NCBI GenBank assembly: GCA_900095095.1
Contig: FMBT01000306.1
Location: 372,001 to 436,000 of the forward strand
Reading direction: 5' to 3'
Length of the DNA stretch: 64,000 bases
From: Fragilariopsis cylindrus CCMP1102
Lineage: Eukaryota > Bacillariophyta > Bacillariophyceae > Bacillariales > Bacillariaceae
A program made the position numbers and the translations under genes. Position 1 is the stretch's first letter; every line of letters begins with the position of its first letter. The notes under the pieces are model-generated. The model searched no databases, was not told the origin of the DNA, and was given only the letters and a program-made list of their open reading frames with translations. Of the stretch, positions 21,901 to 32,949 are shown piece after piece.

Positions 21901-24452
21901 AGTGCAACGGGTTCGCCAATTAGCCTATGTAGTCCGTGTGACACATCGCAATCCTATGGGAGACGAGCCAACATCGGCAAATGACGAAACATTTATTCGT
22001 CTAAAATCAGGAAAAGAGCTGGCTCATATCATGAACATCGGCCAAAGTGTTGAGATTCCACATGTTGCTCCCAAGACGATGACTGCCGTCAGCTCTTCAA
22101 CAAATGTTCTTGACAGCAATAACACCTTCAGCAGCAACCAATCTTTTTCGGCTGAAATCACACCAGGTTCTACTATGAGTGGTGAAGGAGATGAGGGAAT
22201 TTTCGCTGAGAAGGCTGCAATAGATGAATATATTATAGGTGGAGAAGGATCGTTTGAGGACCCTGGTCTTTACTACGAAAATGATAACTCCATCATCGAA
22301 TATGACTATACTGAAGATTCACTGAGCGACTCTTCGTTATCTGAGACAGAGACTTCGAAAAAAGGCAAATTTAGAAGAAAAGTCAAGAGAGTCGCGAAGA
22401 AGGCTGTTGTTGGGACAGGTCGCATAACAGCCAAGACTGCAAAGGGTAAGTACGCGTTGTCATAGATTTGATCATACTTTTGTTTGTGGTGTTAATATTG
22501 TCTAACTTTTTGGACTATCTTCTCCACTTCATAGGAACGACAAAGTTCGCAGCGAAAGGCATCAAAGGTACGTTCTGTGTGTTGCTACCGTCCTAATAGC
22601 AGTCGCAATTATCATTTGCCTTATTTGAGAATTGACATCTAATCGCTTCATTTCATTGTTTGTAACTTTCAAAGGAACCGGGAAGGCAACAGGAAAAGCC
22701 ATTAAAACGACCGCGAAGAAGCTTACTTCTGTGCCAGCCACCCTGAAATCCAACAAGGTACCAAAAATGGAACCGAAGAAAAAGAATAGAGAACCAAAAA
22801 TTGGATTATCCAAGACGATGAAGAAGATCTCGAAGATTGAAGCCAAATCTGGCGGACCGCCAGATTTTGTCGCCGGTGAGCTGTGTGCAACGGAACAATC
22901 CCGTCGAATAGCCTCCAGAGTATTAGAACGGATGTCTAATGTACCCTTCCAATCTTCCGTGTGGGAAACGTGCAATGCCGCTCTTTCTTCTGAAATTGGT
23001 TATATGACAGACCAAGATACTTGGTTCTTGGATGGCGATGCTATGCATCTTGGAGTAAACCCAAGCAAGAATTGCGTGAGGCGTGGAAAACTTCTCGACG
23101 AAAACATAGTCGCAAGATGTTTATGGGAATCTCATTGGAGAGAAGAATGGTGTGGCATGTACGAAAGCTCCCTATCCTTTTATGCTCCGTTAGCGAAGTC
23201 GGCATGTCATGAGATATGGTACTCTGATATTACGCTTGTACGTCCATTAGTTGGTGATTTTTGTCCTCTCCCAGGCTTCCCTATTCTGGTTATAGAAACT
23301 GCATGGCTGTGCCACTACATGGCTTTTCGCGACGAAAAATCGAGGGACGATTTTGGCGAAAAGATCAATCGAGCTGTTCAGAATCACTCCAAGGTGGAAA
23401 AACAGAATACATCTATCGAAGAGAATCATTTGCATAAAGCAAGATTCTGGCAAGGCTTCCAAACGCTATCGGAAACATCTTTGTCTGCGGGTACCGCAAA
23501 ATGGGCTAAGGTTGTTACGAACCAAAAATCAAAAGAAAGAGCTATCCTCAACGGACGACGCATGTCATTCGACAGCTTATCCATGTCTTTTGGAAATAGT
23601 GTTTCCAAATCATACAAATTTGTTGAAGACCTACTCACAATGGCCCTTACATTTTCACTAAGTTCGCTTGAAGAAGATCCAAAGTCGTTTATCGACTTTT
23701 TAGATATGACAAGTGAACTGAGATACTTGCCGCTAAGCGAAATTGATCTTTCGAGCCCTCAAGCCTTCTGTCTCTTTGTGAATATATACCATTGCCTTCT
23801 TCAACAAGCTTTACTTCTTTCTGTTAACGGGCCACTCCATAGGAAGTCTGTCGGCCATTTTATGAGAACTTCTTGCTACGAAATCGCAGGGGATGTTTTT
23901 TCTTTGGCCGAACTTCACAGCTGTGTGATTTGCGGTAAAATGACGAAGCCTATCAACCCCAAGCCACCATACATTGAAGCTCCGAGAAAGTCGAATGCTT
24001 ACCGATATTATGCACTGGACTACACGGACGTTCGTGCACATTTTGTTCTTAGTACTGCTGACGTTGCTTGTCCAGCATCTGTCCCAGTTCTGTCGCATAG
24101 ATATGTTGAGCAGCAACTAAATGTAGCTTGTGTCGACTTTTTATGTAACAACCAGTTGGTGGTAGATAGTAAACGCCGGATTGTCACACTCCCGAAAGTA
24201 TGTGAAATCCATCGAAACGATTATGGCAATGGGGAATGTCTTAGTATTCTCAAATTTTGTAGGGACGAAATGGACAATGAATTGGGGAAAACGATCCGGG
24301 CAGTTATGGAGGGTGAAAAAAATCTGACCATCAAGTTCCAACACACTCAGGAGCAATATCATAGCTCTCTCAAGTTAAGAACGACAGCAACAGACCAGAG
24401 TCTGGAAATGGATTACTACTGCCTTCAAAACTTAGAGTCAACCAGTATGTAA
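18488..24452 (+). CDS. Very large DUF547 protein with DUF1769-like and beta-rich domains, three exons
   Basis: Exons 18488-22445, 22535-22567 and 22675-24452 give about 1922 residues. Order: disordered Gln-rich N-terminus (CAG/CAA tract near 18893-18935); a hydrophobic segment near residues 310-350 (LLCGAYALGAC...IITAWITCMVILGL) that could be a membrane hairpin; more polyQ; a globular block resembling DUF1769 (FHISNEWFEMDMLVLIRTP to PHMSFTVEGGLDRLVVTKPGETPPELG); a beta-rich region (ILQSGD...VHRGWWLKWV); a basic Ala/Lys/Gly repeat encoded around the 33-bp exon; a PH-like region; and a C-terminal DUF547 domain (FVNIYHCLL, Y.IAGDVFSLAELHSCVI, DVRAHFVLS, LPKVCEIHRNDYG). Family members are thought to work at membranes or signalling complexes, but no reaction is known. 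The splices are supported by phase and consensus. Confidence 0.8.
22535..22567 (+). other. 33-bp micro-exon of the DUF547 gene
   Basis: Acceptor TTCATAG at 22528-22534 and donor GTACGT at 22568 bound an 11-codon exon (GTTKFAAKGIK). Both flanking introns are phase 1. The encoded unit matches the sequence preceding it (GTGRITAKTAK) and following it (GTGKATGKAIK), so the repeat unit and exon coincide. Confidence 0.7.
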
Positions 24453-24772
24453 ACATTGAATAGACATTCTAAACATATTGTACCATGGGCAGACAAAATT
24501 TTCAAACAATTTTAGATCTGATACTGTACGATTTTATTGTCCATAATTGTTTGATACTTCTGAACTTTAAAGTTTAAACTTTATAGAGGAACAAACCTAT
24601 CTACACAATATATCGTGCTTATTATAAACTTTTTTAGAGATATAGAAATAGAACTAAATAGCTAAGTAGAATGAATAAACCCCCTGTCTTAAACAGCTAC
24701 ATCAAGTAATAATACATCAAATAGTATGGTAACTGTACGTCAAGTATTAATGGTATAATTTGTTTATAAATG
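24453..24772. other. Convergent intergenic spacer
   Basis: A 320-bp AT-rich spacer between the convergent DUF547 and DUF3611 genes. No feature is seen. Confidence 0.5.
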
Positions 24773-25732
24773 TTATGCCTTCGATCTCTCATCACCTTCT
24801 ACAGATGGTGGATCTAACTGACTTATGGATCGACCCAAAAATAGGTACGCTGCGATGCTACAAAAGTGACTGAATATCGTATTGTTATTAGCCTGAACTA
24901 CTAAAATATCGAGGGGCTGTAATAGCATGACACCACCCTGCTGATATGCAGCCGCTGCGCCAGTTGATGTTGTTAAAACTTTGATGGCTAGACTACCAAT
25001 AATTTGTCCGGCACCGAATAATGCTAAGAACATACCAATTAGATTCAACCATACACCGACTGAGATACTTTTTCGTAACATATTAGCTGCCTGTATACGT
25101 GTTGTTGGTTTCCGTAATAATCGTCGAGATAGACGTCGAGTCGCCCACGTCCAGAATACAGATCCAAATGATAATGCTAGACTTGATCCAGCTAAAAAAT
25201 AATTTGGCAATAAGGCTGCTCTGTTGGCCGATGATGCTGCTACTGAGGCCATGCCGGCCACCGAACTAGCTGTATCAAGATTCATTACGTTGCGAGTAAA
25301 AAGAAGTGTTACTGACGAAATAACCGTTAAGATGATCTGAGCCCACCATGAAAGAAACGTAACCCTACGCATCCGAAGTGATACCAATTGAACAAGATCG
25401 TCAACTTTAGGACGACGTTTCGCCGGCGCCGAGTTTTTATTATCTTCTTCGTCTTCAGTTTCATCTTCTCCATCATTGTCATCCGAGAGACGTCGTTTCA
25501 AAGAATCATTTTTCTTTCTTTTATTAGAATTAGTATCAAAGTTTTTCTGTCTTGAAAAGGGGAACAGATTCAATGAAGTTGATGTTGACGATAACGATAA
25601 CGGTGTTGATGATGACGGTGTTGATAATGAACATCCAGGATGCCGTTTCGAAGGAATCGTAGTAAAGGCCTCCGTCGAAAAGACACAAAGCATTGAGGTC
25701 GCAACCGACAACAGAAGATAGTATCGATACAT
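24773..25732 (-). CDS. Plastid-targeted DUF3611 (TIC21/PIC1-like) membrane protein
   Basis: A 319-residue protein. The N-terminus MYRYYLLLSVATSMLCVFSTEAFTTIPS is an ER signal peptide with an A-F cleavage context, as in diatom plastid pre-proteins, followed by a Ser/Thr-rich transit-like stretch and a charged linker. The core (about 115-310) has four hydrophobic helices: FLSWWAQIILTVISSVTLLF, NYFLAGSSLALSFGSVFW, VGVWLNLIGMFLALFGAGQII and a C-terminal FSHFCSIAAYLFLG. The SLRMRRVTFLSWWAQ start is typical of DUF3611. Plant TIC21/PIC1 belongs to this family and acts in the inner plastid envelope in protein import or iron transport. The gene is divergent from the anoctamin gene. Confidence 0.8.
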   Translation of the reverse strand: MYRYYLLLSVATSMLCVFSTEAFTTIPSKRHPGCSLSTPSSSTPLSLSSTSTSLNLFPFSRQKNFDTNSNKRKKNDSLKRRLSDDNDGEDETEDEEDNKNSAPAKRRPKVDDLVQLVSLRMRRVTFLSWWAQIILTVISSVTLLFTRNVMNLDTASSVAGMASVAASSANRAALLPNYFLAGSSLALSFGSVFWTWATRRLSRRLLRKPTTRIQAANMLRKSISVGVWLNLIGMFLALFGAGQIIGSLAIKVLTTSTGAAAAYQQGGVMLLQPLDILVVQANNNTIFSHFCSIAAYLFLGRSISQLDPPSVEGDERSKA

Positions 25733-26483
25733 CCTTTACGAGAGTTTTAAAAGTTCGGTATGCCAAAACGATAGTATTGTACAGCTATCGTAGATTGATT
25801 CAAGTACTACACTCACAATTATAAATTATTTGTGAAGCTAGCTAGTAGCCACTGAATAATAACTTGACTTCTTGTTAGTATATCTTATTGTAATAACATT
25901 GAAGTACTATGATGCAGTAGGTACTTCCTTCAGTCAACGCAAAATTCACACGCGCTATCGTCTGGAATTTCCAGAAAATCAAGGTATTGCAAACCCCTTA
26001 AAATCTTGCTTATTTTAATTTTTTTGGTACATTTCGCATTTTGTGGGTAGATTTTAAAGGTTCGACGCCCTTTTACTGTGAGATAATTCCAAACGATAGC
26101 GCGTGTGAATTTTGCGTTAACTAGAGGAAGTAGTAACTCATCAGCGGACGTTTATGTAAATGACTTCTGAGGGAAAAAAAAACAGGCGTTAAATAATTTA
26201 ACAAGACGATTTATGTGCTTACCGTCCAGAGGGGCCAAAAAATGAGGTGTGAGGGCGCGCGCGGTCCAACTCTAAAAAAAAGATTTTGAAAATTTGCATT
26301 TTGTGTTTTTTATTTTTTATCACCATCATCACACAAAATAAGCAAAAAATTGCTTGAAAACATCTTAAAATCGAAAGCAAGAGTTAATATATTATACAGT
26401 ACAGAAAAGCTTTGAAGCACAGACGAAAAACGCAGCAAAGTGAATGGATTACAATATTATCTCCAGATAATATCTTGCCTGCG
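25733..26483. promoter_or_regulatory. Shared upstream region of divergent DUF3611 and anoctamin genes
   Basis: A 750-bp region between two divergent start codons. It contains the MITE at 25924-26130 and AT-rich flanks with A/T homopolymers near 26165-26350. No specific promoter element is recognised. Confidence 0.5.
25924..26130. mobile_element. MITE with long terminal inverted repeats and TA target duplication
   Basis: A 207-bp noncoding element. The left arm cttccttcagtcaacgcaaaattcacacgcgctatcgtctggaatt (positions 25924-25971) is repeated inverted at about 26085-26130, with roughly 45 bp matching and a 31-bp stretch (caacgc...gctatcg, allowing one change) almost perfect. Both ends are flanked by TA (25922-25923 and 26131-26132), the target duplication of Tc1/mariner-type elements. 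The 110-bp middle is unrelated AT-rich DNA with no ORF, so it is non-autonomous. The near identity of the arms suggests it is fairly young. Confidence 0.82.
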
Positions 26484-29400
26484 ATGAATTCGGACATGTT
26501 CCTCGACGTACACGACGACGACGACGACGACGACATCATCTATGCTACACCATTTGCTTATCGAGAGACTTCGTCGCCAGCCGTCGTCATGGGCTCAATA
26601 GCAGACAACGATGATGAGTATCGCACAAGGACCATCGTTACGTCCGTCGCTTCTATTGAGACTAATATGATCAGCAGAAGTAGCATCAACAGCAACGACT
26701 TGACGAGAAGTGAAATCTTAATGGATAGTAACGATGACACGTACACACTCCCCCCGCCGATCCCACCACCATACCAATCGCAGTACGATGAACAAAGTGA
26801 AGATATAGATGATGATGAGGATGCTATGGTTTTGAGACAATCTAAACAACAAAATAAGAACCATCAGAGAAAAATTGTATCAACAGGAGAAACGAGACTT
26901 TCCATTCAATCTCCAGAGAATTGGCAAACCACACGAAGAACACATTACAGCATGAACGGCGAGTTTGGAGTTGATAATCGGACTCGTATTCCAGGCGAGC
27001 ATTTACTGAAGCAACAAAAACAAAAACAACAGCGTCAATATGATGAAAGAATTGCTGATGAATTTCCCGAGGATGATTCGGTCGACTCGGATAACATGGG
27101 ATATCTTCCTTCTCGTCATTTTAACAATCCCTCTAATAATAAATCTACTAAGTTATTTTCCTCTGCACCACCTATGCGGAATAATTCAGTTAGAATGATA
27201 GACGGCCACCATCAACAACAACATCAGACGCAGACGCAACAACAACAACAATTCTACACTGATCCTAGTTGTCGACCATCTGACATCAAACCATCTCCTT
27301 CCAATAACAGCAACAATAGTCGAGAGAGCGCATTTTCATTCAATAGCAATCACAGCACAGCCTCAACGAGGTCTAATCGATCTAGTCTGTTGCACGGAGA
27401 AATTATTAATCTAGAGGGTAGTAGTGCAGCAATTGCTACTGCAGCTGCTGCTTCTAAACGTCGTCATCAGTCATACGGTCATGGTCATGGTGATCGCCGG
27501 TACGACAACGAGGATTACGATAGTCATCATCAGTCACCTGAGGAGCTATTACAAGGAATGGAAATTGGTGGCGGTAACGCTTTTAGTAATGCAACAGGAC
27601 CGAGACGAGGTGGAGGGAAGTCAATGCTATCATCTCAAGGGTTTCTTCCACTTCAACAACAGTATCAAGGAGGTGACGGTGGTGCAGCATTTACAATGGG
27701 TGCTGCTTCCGAACATATTTCTTCTATGAAACAGCAGGCTAAGCAGCTTGGATATGATGCCAAGAAGGGTGCAGTCAAATTCAAAGGCCGTGCGACTTCC
27801 GTAGCAAACGATTTACTGAGCAAATATTACCGACCACCACTATCTCCTCGTTCTCGTGAACTTAAAGACTTACAGTATCTCAAACAATCTCATAAGGAAA
27901 AGATTGGTCAATGGTTGCCTTCAAATAATGATACCTCCAACGACCCTAACGAATCATTCAAATCCTCATTCAAAGATGGACAGAGCAATAGTCACGAAGC
28001 TGACGACGACAATTTTAGTGATTTTGTGATTGTCTTAACACCTCAAGAAGCCTACAAGTATTGGGCAGATTTGTTAGATTTTCGAGAAGAGCATTTTGGA
28101 ATGGATTCGCTGGACGTTTGGGGAAGACAACTTCAATCTCCGGCAGGTGCTTCTACCAATACAACCGACTCGAGGACGAGTGTGGAAGAAGTTTTGTCGG
28201 AAGAAAATAAGAAAGAAAAATCAGATCATCAAAGTGCTAAGAGCTCTGACACAGATAGTAATCAATACGACGACGACGATGAAGCTTTCGCCGACTTATC
28301 ATCGACACCCCTCACCGGATTGCTTCGACGGAGAGTAAGCCGAACCCCGCCCGTCACTAAGAATACACCAACTCGGCGGTTTTCCCGTTCGGTCACTCGA
28401 AATAATGATAACAGCATTCAAAGGAATCGCTTCACTCCGTATTCTCTTCATTCTCAGTCACACCTATACTCATCTCAGTCAAACCTTTTCTCGCCAGCTA
28501 CCCCCTCAAGGAGAGGGCACGGTCGAATGAGCATGTTTGAGCGAGCACTACAGAGTCCTTCGTTGACATCAAGTAATAGAAGTCGAACGTTTTCACAAAG
28601 TAGCTACTACAGTCATAGCAATCACAATAGTATATATACTGACAGTGGAGACGAAGCAGGCACTATTTCTGCAACACCAACGAACATAGAACGACCATCA
28701 CTTTCTGCGGTTCGTAGACGATGGGGAAATCCCACCATACCATCTCAGTCGACGAAATCTTTCGCCAACATTTTGTCACCCCCGATTCGATCTTTGACTC
28801 GTGGTACAGGATCAGAAGGTAATCATATGATGCTCAGTAGCTCAATGAATAGCTATGGTAACAAGCAGAATAGTATCAGAGACAACAGCATCAAAATCAA
28901 TACCAAGGTTGTCCAAGAGGTGGGCAACGGAGATGATCAAGAAAATCGCAATCCCAATTGGACTTTTTGTAGTGAGGAAGATATTCCAAATCCGACTATT
29001 CCCCGTGGGATTGCCGCGAGAACGAATGGTATGATTCGATTCTTATCTGCACTTAAAAGAGGAATTGTCGTTCGCCGGCACCGTCCTAACAAAGATTCAA
29101 TTTTTTGTAGACTATCTTCTAACGACGGAGGCGATACTATCAAGTTCCAATTAATTGATCCAGAAGAGGCCATGGTAGCCTTCAAAGAACAACGTGTTCG
29201 ATATAATCGAAACTTGACACACAGTTCAACTCCAACGTCAGTTCGTGCAATATCCACAGATTGGAGTTGTATAGGTGGACCTTCTGAAGGAAGTCCGGTT
29301 CACAAGTTCAAGGTTCCCGACCATGTAGCAGCCCAAAAATATCGTGAAAAATTCCAACGTGAACATGGAACAGCGAAACGTCTTTTTGATGTTGCTTTGA

Positions 29401-32400
29401 AAGCAGCCAACTCGGGTGTGGTTCGTGCCACAGATATTGTTGCTGTTCATCCCGCAATTCATAACGACCCTCGTCACCCTGGCCTCCGGAAAGGAGAATT
29501 AGGAACTGCTTCTTTGCGTCGATCTCCATCCAGTAATTCTACTGAACACACGTTCTCATTAATATCCTCTACAGGACAACGATTCAAGAAAAAAGGCATA
29601 TCTGAGAATCCCACTGACACATGGTTTAAAGGAGAAGGTAGTGAACTACTATTCAAGACCCTTGACTTTGAGGCTGCTACGGTGGGAGAATACTGGCTTA
29701 TTTTCCGAGGGCTTTTGCTACTTCATCGAGATGCTGTTAGCGGAAGATTTGCGATAGATCGTAAAGCTGGTATTGGAGGAGGAGCTAGAACCAAGACTAT
29801 GGAAAATGAACAAAGCGAAGATGGAGGAAATGCAACTGTCGAGAATCGTCTTCAACAAGATATGTATATTGAGCCGGTCATGGTGGGATGGCTCGAAAAG
29901 TTTATCGTTCAAAAAATCCGCAAAACAAATGATGACTACATTCGAGGGGCTGTTATGCCAGAAGCATGTCCTCCGCCTCCTTCTGACTATTTTCTTGGTT
30001 ATAAGTCACCAGGCACACAAATTTGGTCTCGCCTAAGACTCGCTGGTCTTGAGACGCAACGAATATATTCGGTTGACACTCGTCGTGTCATGATTAAGAT
30101 TCGATGTCCAGAAGACCGACTTACAGATGTAGCAGAAGTTTTACGACTGAGGATGAGAACAAAGGATGGTTCTTTCGCTCCGTTTCGGGAAGATTCTGCA
30201 CACATGTTCAAGGAGCGTGAAGACCTTCTTGATATTCCCAACATGTATCGTGATCGGATGGCGTCACTGCTCAGATCCAAGGATCGTCAAATGATTATTA
30301 ATTTCATAATTGGCTCTCGTATACGTGATTCTGGAGCTGAGCTCGCAGAAACAAGTGATGTCGGAAAAATGATCGAAGCCCGTATTCCACTTCACATGCC
30401 ACGAAAATTAGATTCCCTGTACAATGCTTGGGTTTACTACTGGAAACGCGAACATTGGACCGGAATCTCTCCTACTTTGGAGTCTAAATCGTCCACTGGA
30501 GGAAGCAATCACTCAGCTATGGAAGAAGGGTGTCTCCCACGAAATGATCGAGACGATAAAGACCAGTCATCTGTCGACGAAAGACCAATTCCAAGTTTCA
30601 TTACTCGATTTTTTGTTGAAGCATTTAATCAGCCCTTAGATTCTATTGAAGAGTACTTTGGCGAGAAAGTTACGTTCTATTTTGCTTGGCTTCAGCATTG
30701 TGCTATACATCTGCTGTTTTTGTCATTTTTTGGACTGGCGGTTACATTCTTTCAGGTCAAAAATGAAAAATTCGACCACTGGTCACGTCCATTCTTCTCA
30801 ATGATCGTTATGATATGGACGTTTGTCGTTTTGGTGAACTGGAGGAAACGATCCAACTATCTTGCCTATCAATGGGGTAGCATGGATCATAAGGAGCAAG
30901 AAACAAATCGACCTGAGTTCCAGGGAGAGTATGTCACTGATCCAATCACCAATGAATGGGTAATCAAGTATCCAAGGTGGAAGCGCTGGTTGAAATATTT
31001 GATTAGTATTCCCATTACTGCATCTTTTACGTGTCTTGTACTGTTTTTGATTCTACTTGTACATGCCAATCGGGACATGCAAATGGCAAGATACGTAAAG
31101 TCAACATTAAATGCAACATTGGGAGATGAAGCTTTTCATTATAATATAACTATGAATAATATTGGTCACAAGGAATTAGTCGATGTAAAAGTGTCCAAGG
31201 AACTCTTATTGGATCCAACCTATTGGATCATCATGACAGCCTTACCGGCAATGTTAGGATTATGCATTCCTATTCTGAACATAATCTTGATGTGGATTTC
31301 GGTCAAGCTGAATGACTTCGAAAATTATAGGACCGATTCGGAGTAAGTATTTTTCGTTGATGAGGTGATACGAGGCACATTACGCACTATATATGCATAT
31401 AATGTTACGTTGATGCATCCATTACCTCCTATTACATTGTTTTCTAACGTTGTTTCTTTTCCTTCTCCTTCTCGACCTTATTTAATTAGGTATCGAACTC
31501 ATCTTATCATTAAAGTGTTTAGCTTCCGTTTCGTGAGTCAGTTTGGAACCGTTTATTACTATGCTTTTATCTCTACTGATTCAATACAAGCAATCCAGAA
31601 CGGAGTGATTAGAATGGCTACAAGTGTCGCGATTTATACAACAATTGCACACTACTGGAATATTTTCCTACAGGTATACATTTTTATGTACATAAGAAAC
31701 ATACGTCATTATTTATACAAAAAAAGTCTACGTAGGGAGTTGAAAAAGGTCGAGCTGCTTGAGGAGGAACATGGTACAACCGAATGTTGTGATGCAGAGG
31801 CTAAAGAAATCCCACTTATCAATAAAAGGATATTGTTAGACCAAGCGCAAGACGAACTATGGAACGAAGTCATGAATCCTGCACATGATAGTTTCCCAGA
31901 ATATATCACTGCAGTCATTCAGTTTGCCTTTGTTGCTTGTTTTAGTGTCATATTACCATGGTAAGTTTTTTCTGTTTGATTGCATGTACCAGTAAGATGA
32001 TAATTAGGATAAAGATTCAATGTCTGTAGGTAGTGAGTATGCTGTCACGTCATTATCTCACATTTTGAACGCCATTTTTTAATTTTTCCCCAATTCTATT
32101 TTCGGTGTAAAGCATTCCATTTTTTGTTCTCATTAATTATCTTTTGAGCATGAGGTTCGATGCCTACAAAGTCTGCCGTGGTAGACGCAGACCCCTCGCG
32201 AAAAGAACAGGTGGAATCGGTGTTTGGGAGCACTTGCTTCACATTGTAGCCGTCATTGCTGTGCTGACAAATTGTTGGCTCGTTGCATTCACCAATGAAC
32301 AAGCCATGTGGATAGCCGATCAAGTTGGTCCAACAGCCACCATATTCATCGTCGTCGCTTGGGAACATATCATGCTCCTTATCAAATATCTGATGGGTAC

Positions 32401-32761
32401 CACCATATCCAAGCTACCAAAGGAAGTTCGGGACAAAATGAGAGAACATCAGCATTTAGTTGAGCAAAAGCGTTATGCAAATATGAGACTGAAGACTGAA
32501 CAAACCCGTAGGACAAAAAGAGATAAATCTCCATCGGCTGGTAGTAGCTTCCGATCTCAACCAGGAACCCCAGAATCTCTATCGTACAGGGGAAATATTG
32601 ATCATGAGCGTGAGGCCGAAAAAACGGATGATTTTGCCATTCCAAATACTTTCCATTCAAGCACCCCAGATAGAAAACTTTGCACCATTCAATCATTTGA
32701 CGAATCGTTCGAAGAGCTCTCCATTGCTGAAAGCAGACCAGGCGAACTATACGAATGCTAG
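26484..32761 (+). CDS. Anoctamin (TMEM16)-family membrane protein with long disordered N-terminus, three exons
   Basis: Exons 26484-31342, 31490-31960 and 32113-32761 give about 1992 residues, with all junctions phase-consistent. The first ATG (MNSDMFLDVHD) is used. Residues 1 to about 1100 are Ser/Asn/Gln/Asp-rich and disordered, with globular blocks near FVIVLTPQEAYKYWADLLDFREEHFG and FEAATVGEYWLIFRGLLLLHRDA. A cytosolic region (VMIKIRCPEDRLTDVAEVLRLR) precedes the transmembrane core: YFGEKVTFYFAWLQHCAIHLLFL, FSMIVMIWTFVVLVNWRKR, SIPITASFTCLVLFLILLV, TALPAMLGLCIPILNIILMWISVKLNDFEN, then THLIIKVFSFRFVSQFG in exon 2. The TM7-TM8 stretch runs ungapped against animal TMEM16 across the second junction. 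Family members are Ca2+-activated chloride channels or lipid scramblases; two of four acidic Ca2+ ligands here are replaced (Thr, Ser). Confidence 0.88.
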
Positions 32762-32949
32762 AAAAACTTAAGTGAAAAGAATAAACCATAAAATTTCACT
32801 ACTTAACAATAATTACTTTCAATTTTAGGAGGCGTTTCATTTTAGATAAAACTATGTAAAATACTAGTAGCAACTCTAAGATTACAGCCTGCTGTCGCTC
32901 TTTTGCGCATCAACATTTATTTAAGTGCAAAGGATGTACTGTAGGCTTT
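32762..32949. other. Convergent spacer
   Basis: 188 bp between the stop codons of the anoctamin and formate-THF ligase genes; it holds both 3' ends. Confidence 0.5.

Noticed and set aside
28937-30280. Antisense frames within the anoctamin and DUF547 genes
   Set aside because: They overlap strongly conserved coding sequence and have no ATG context or family features.
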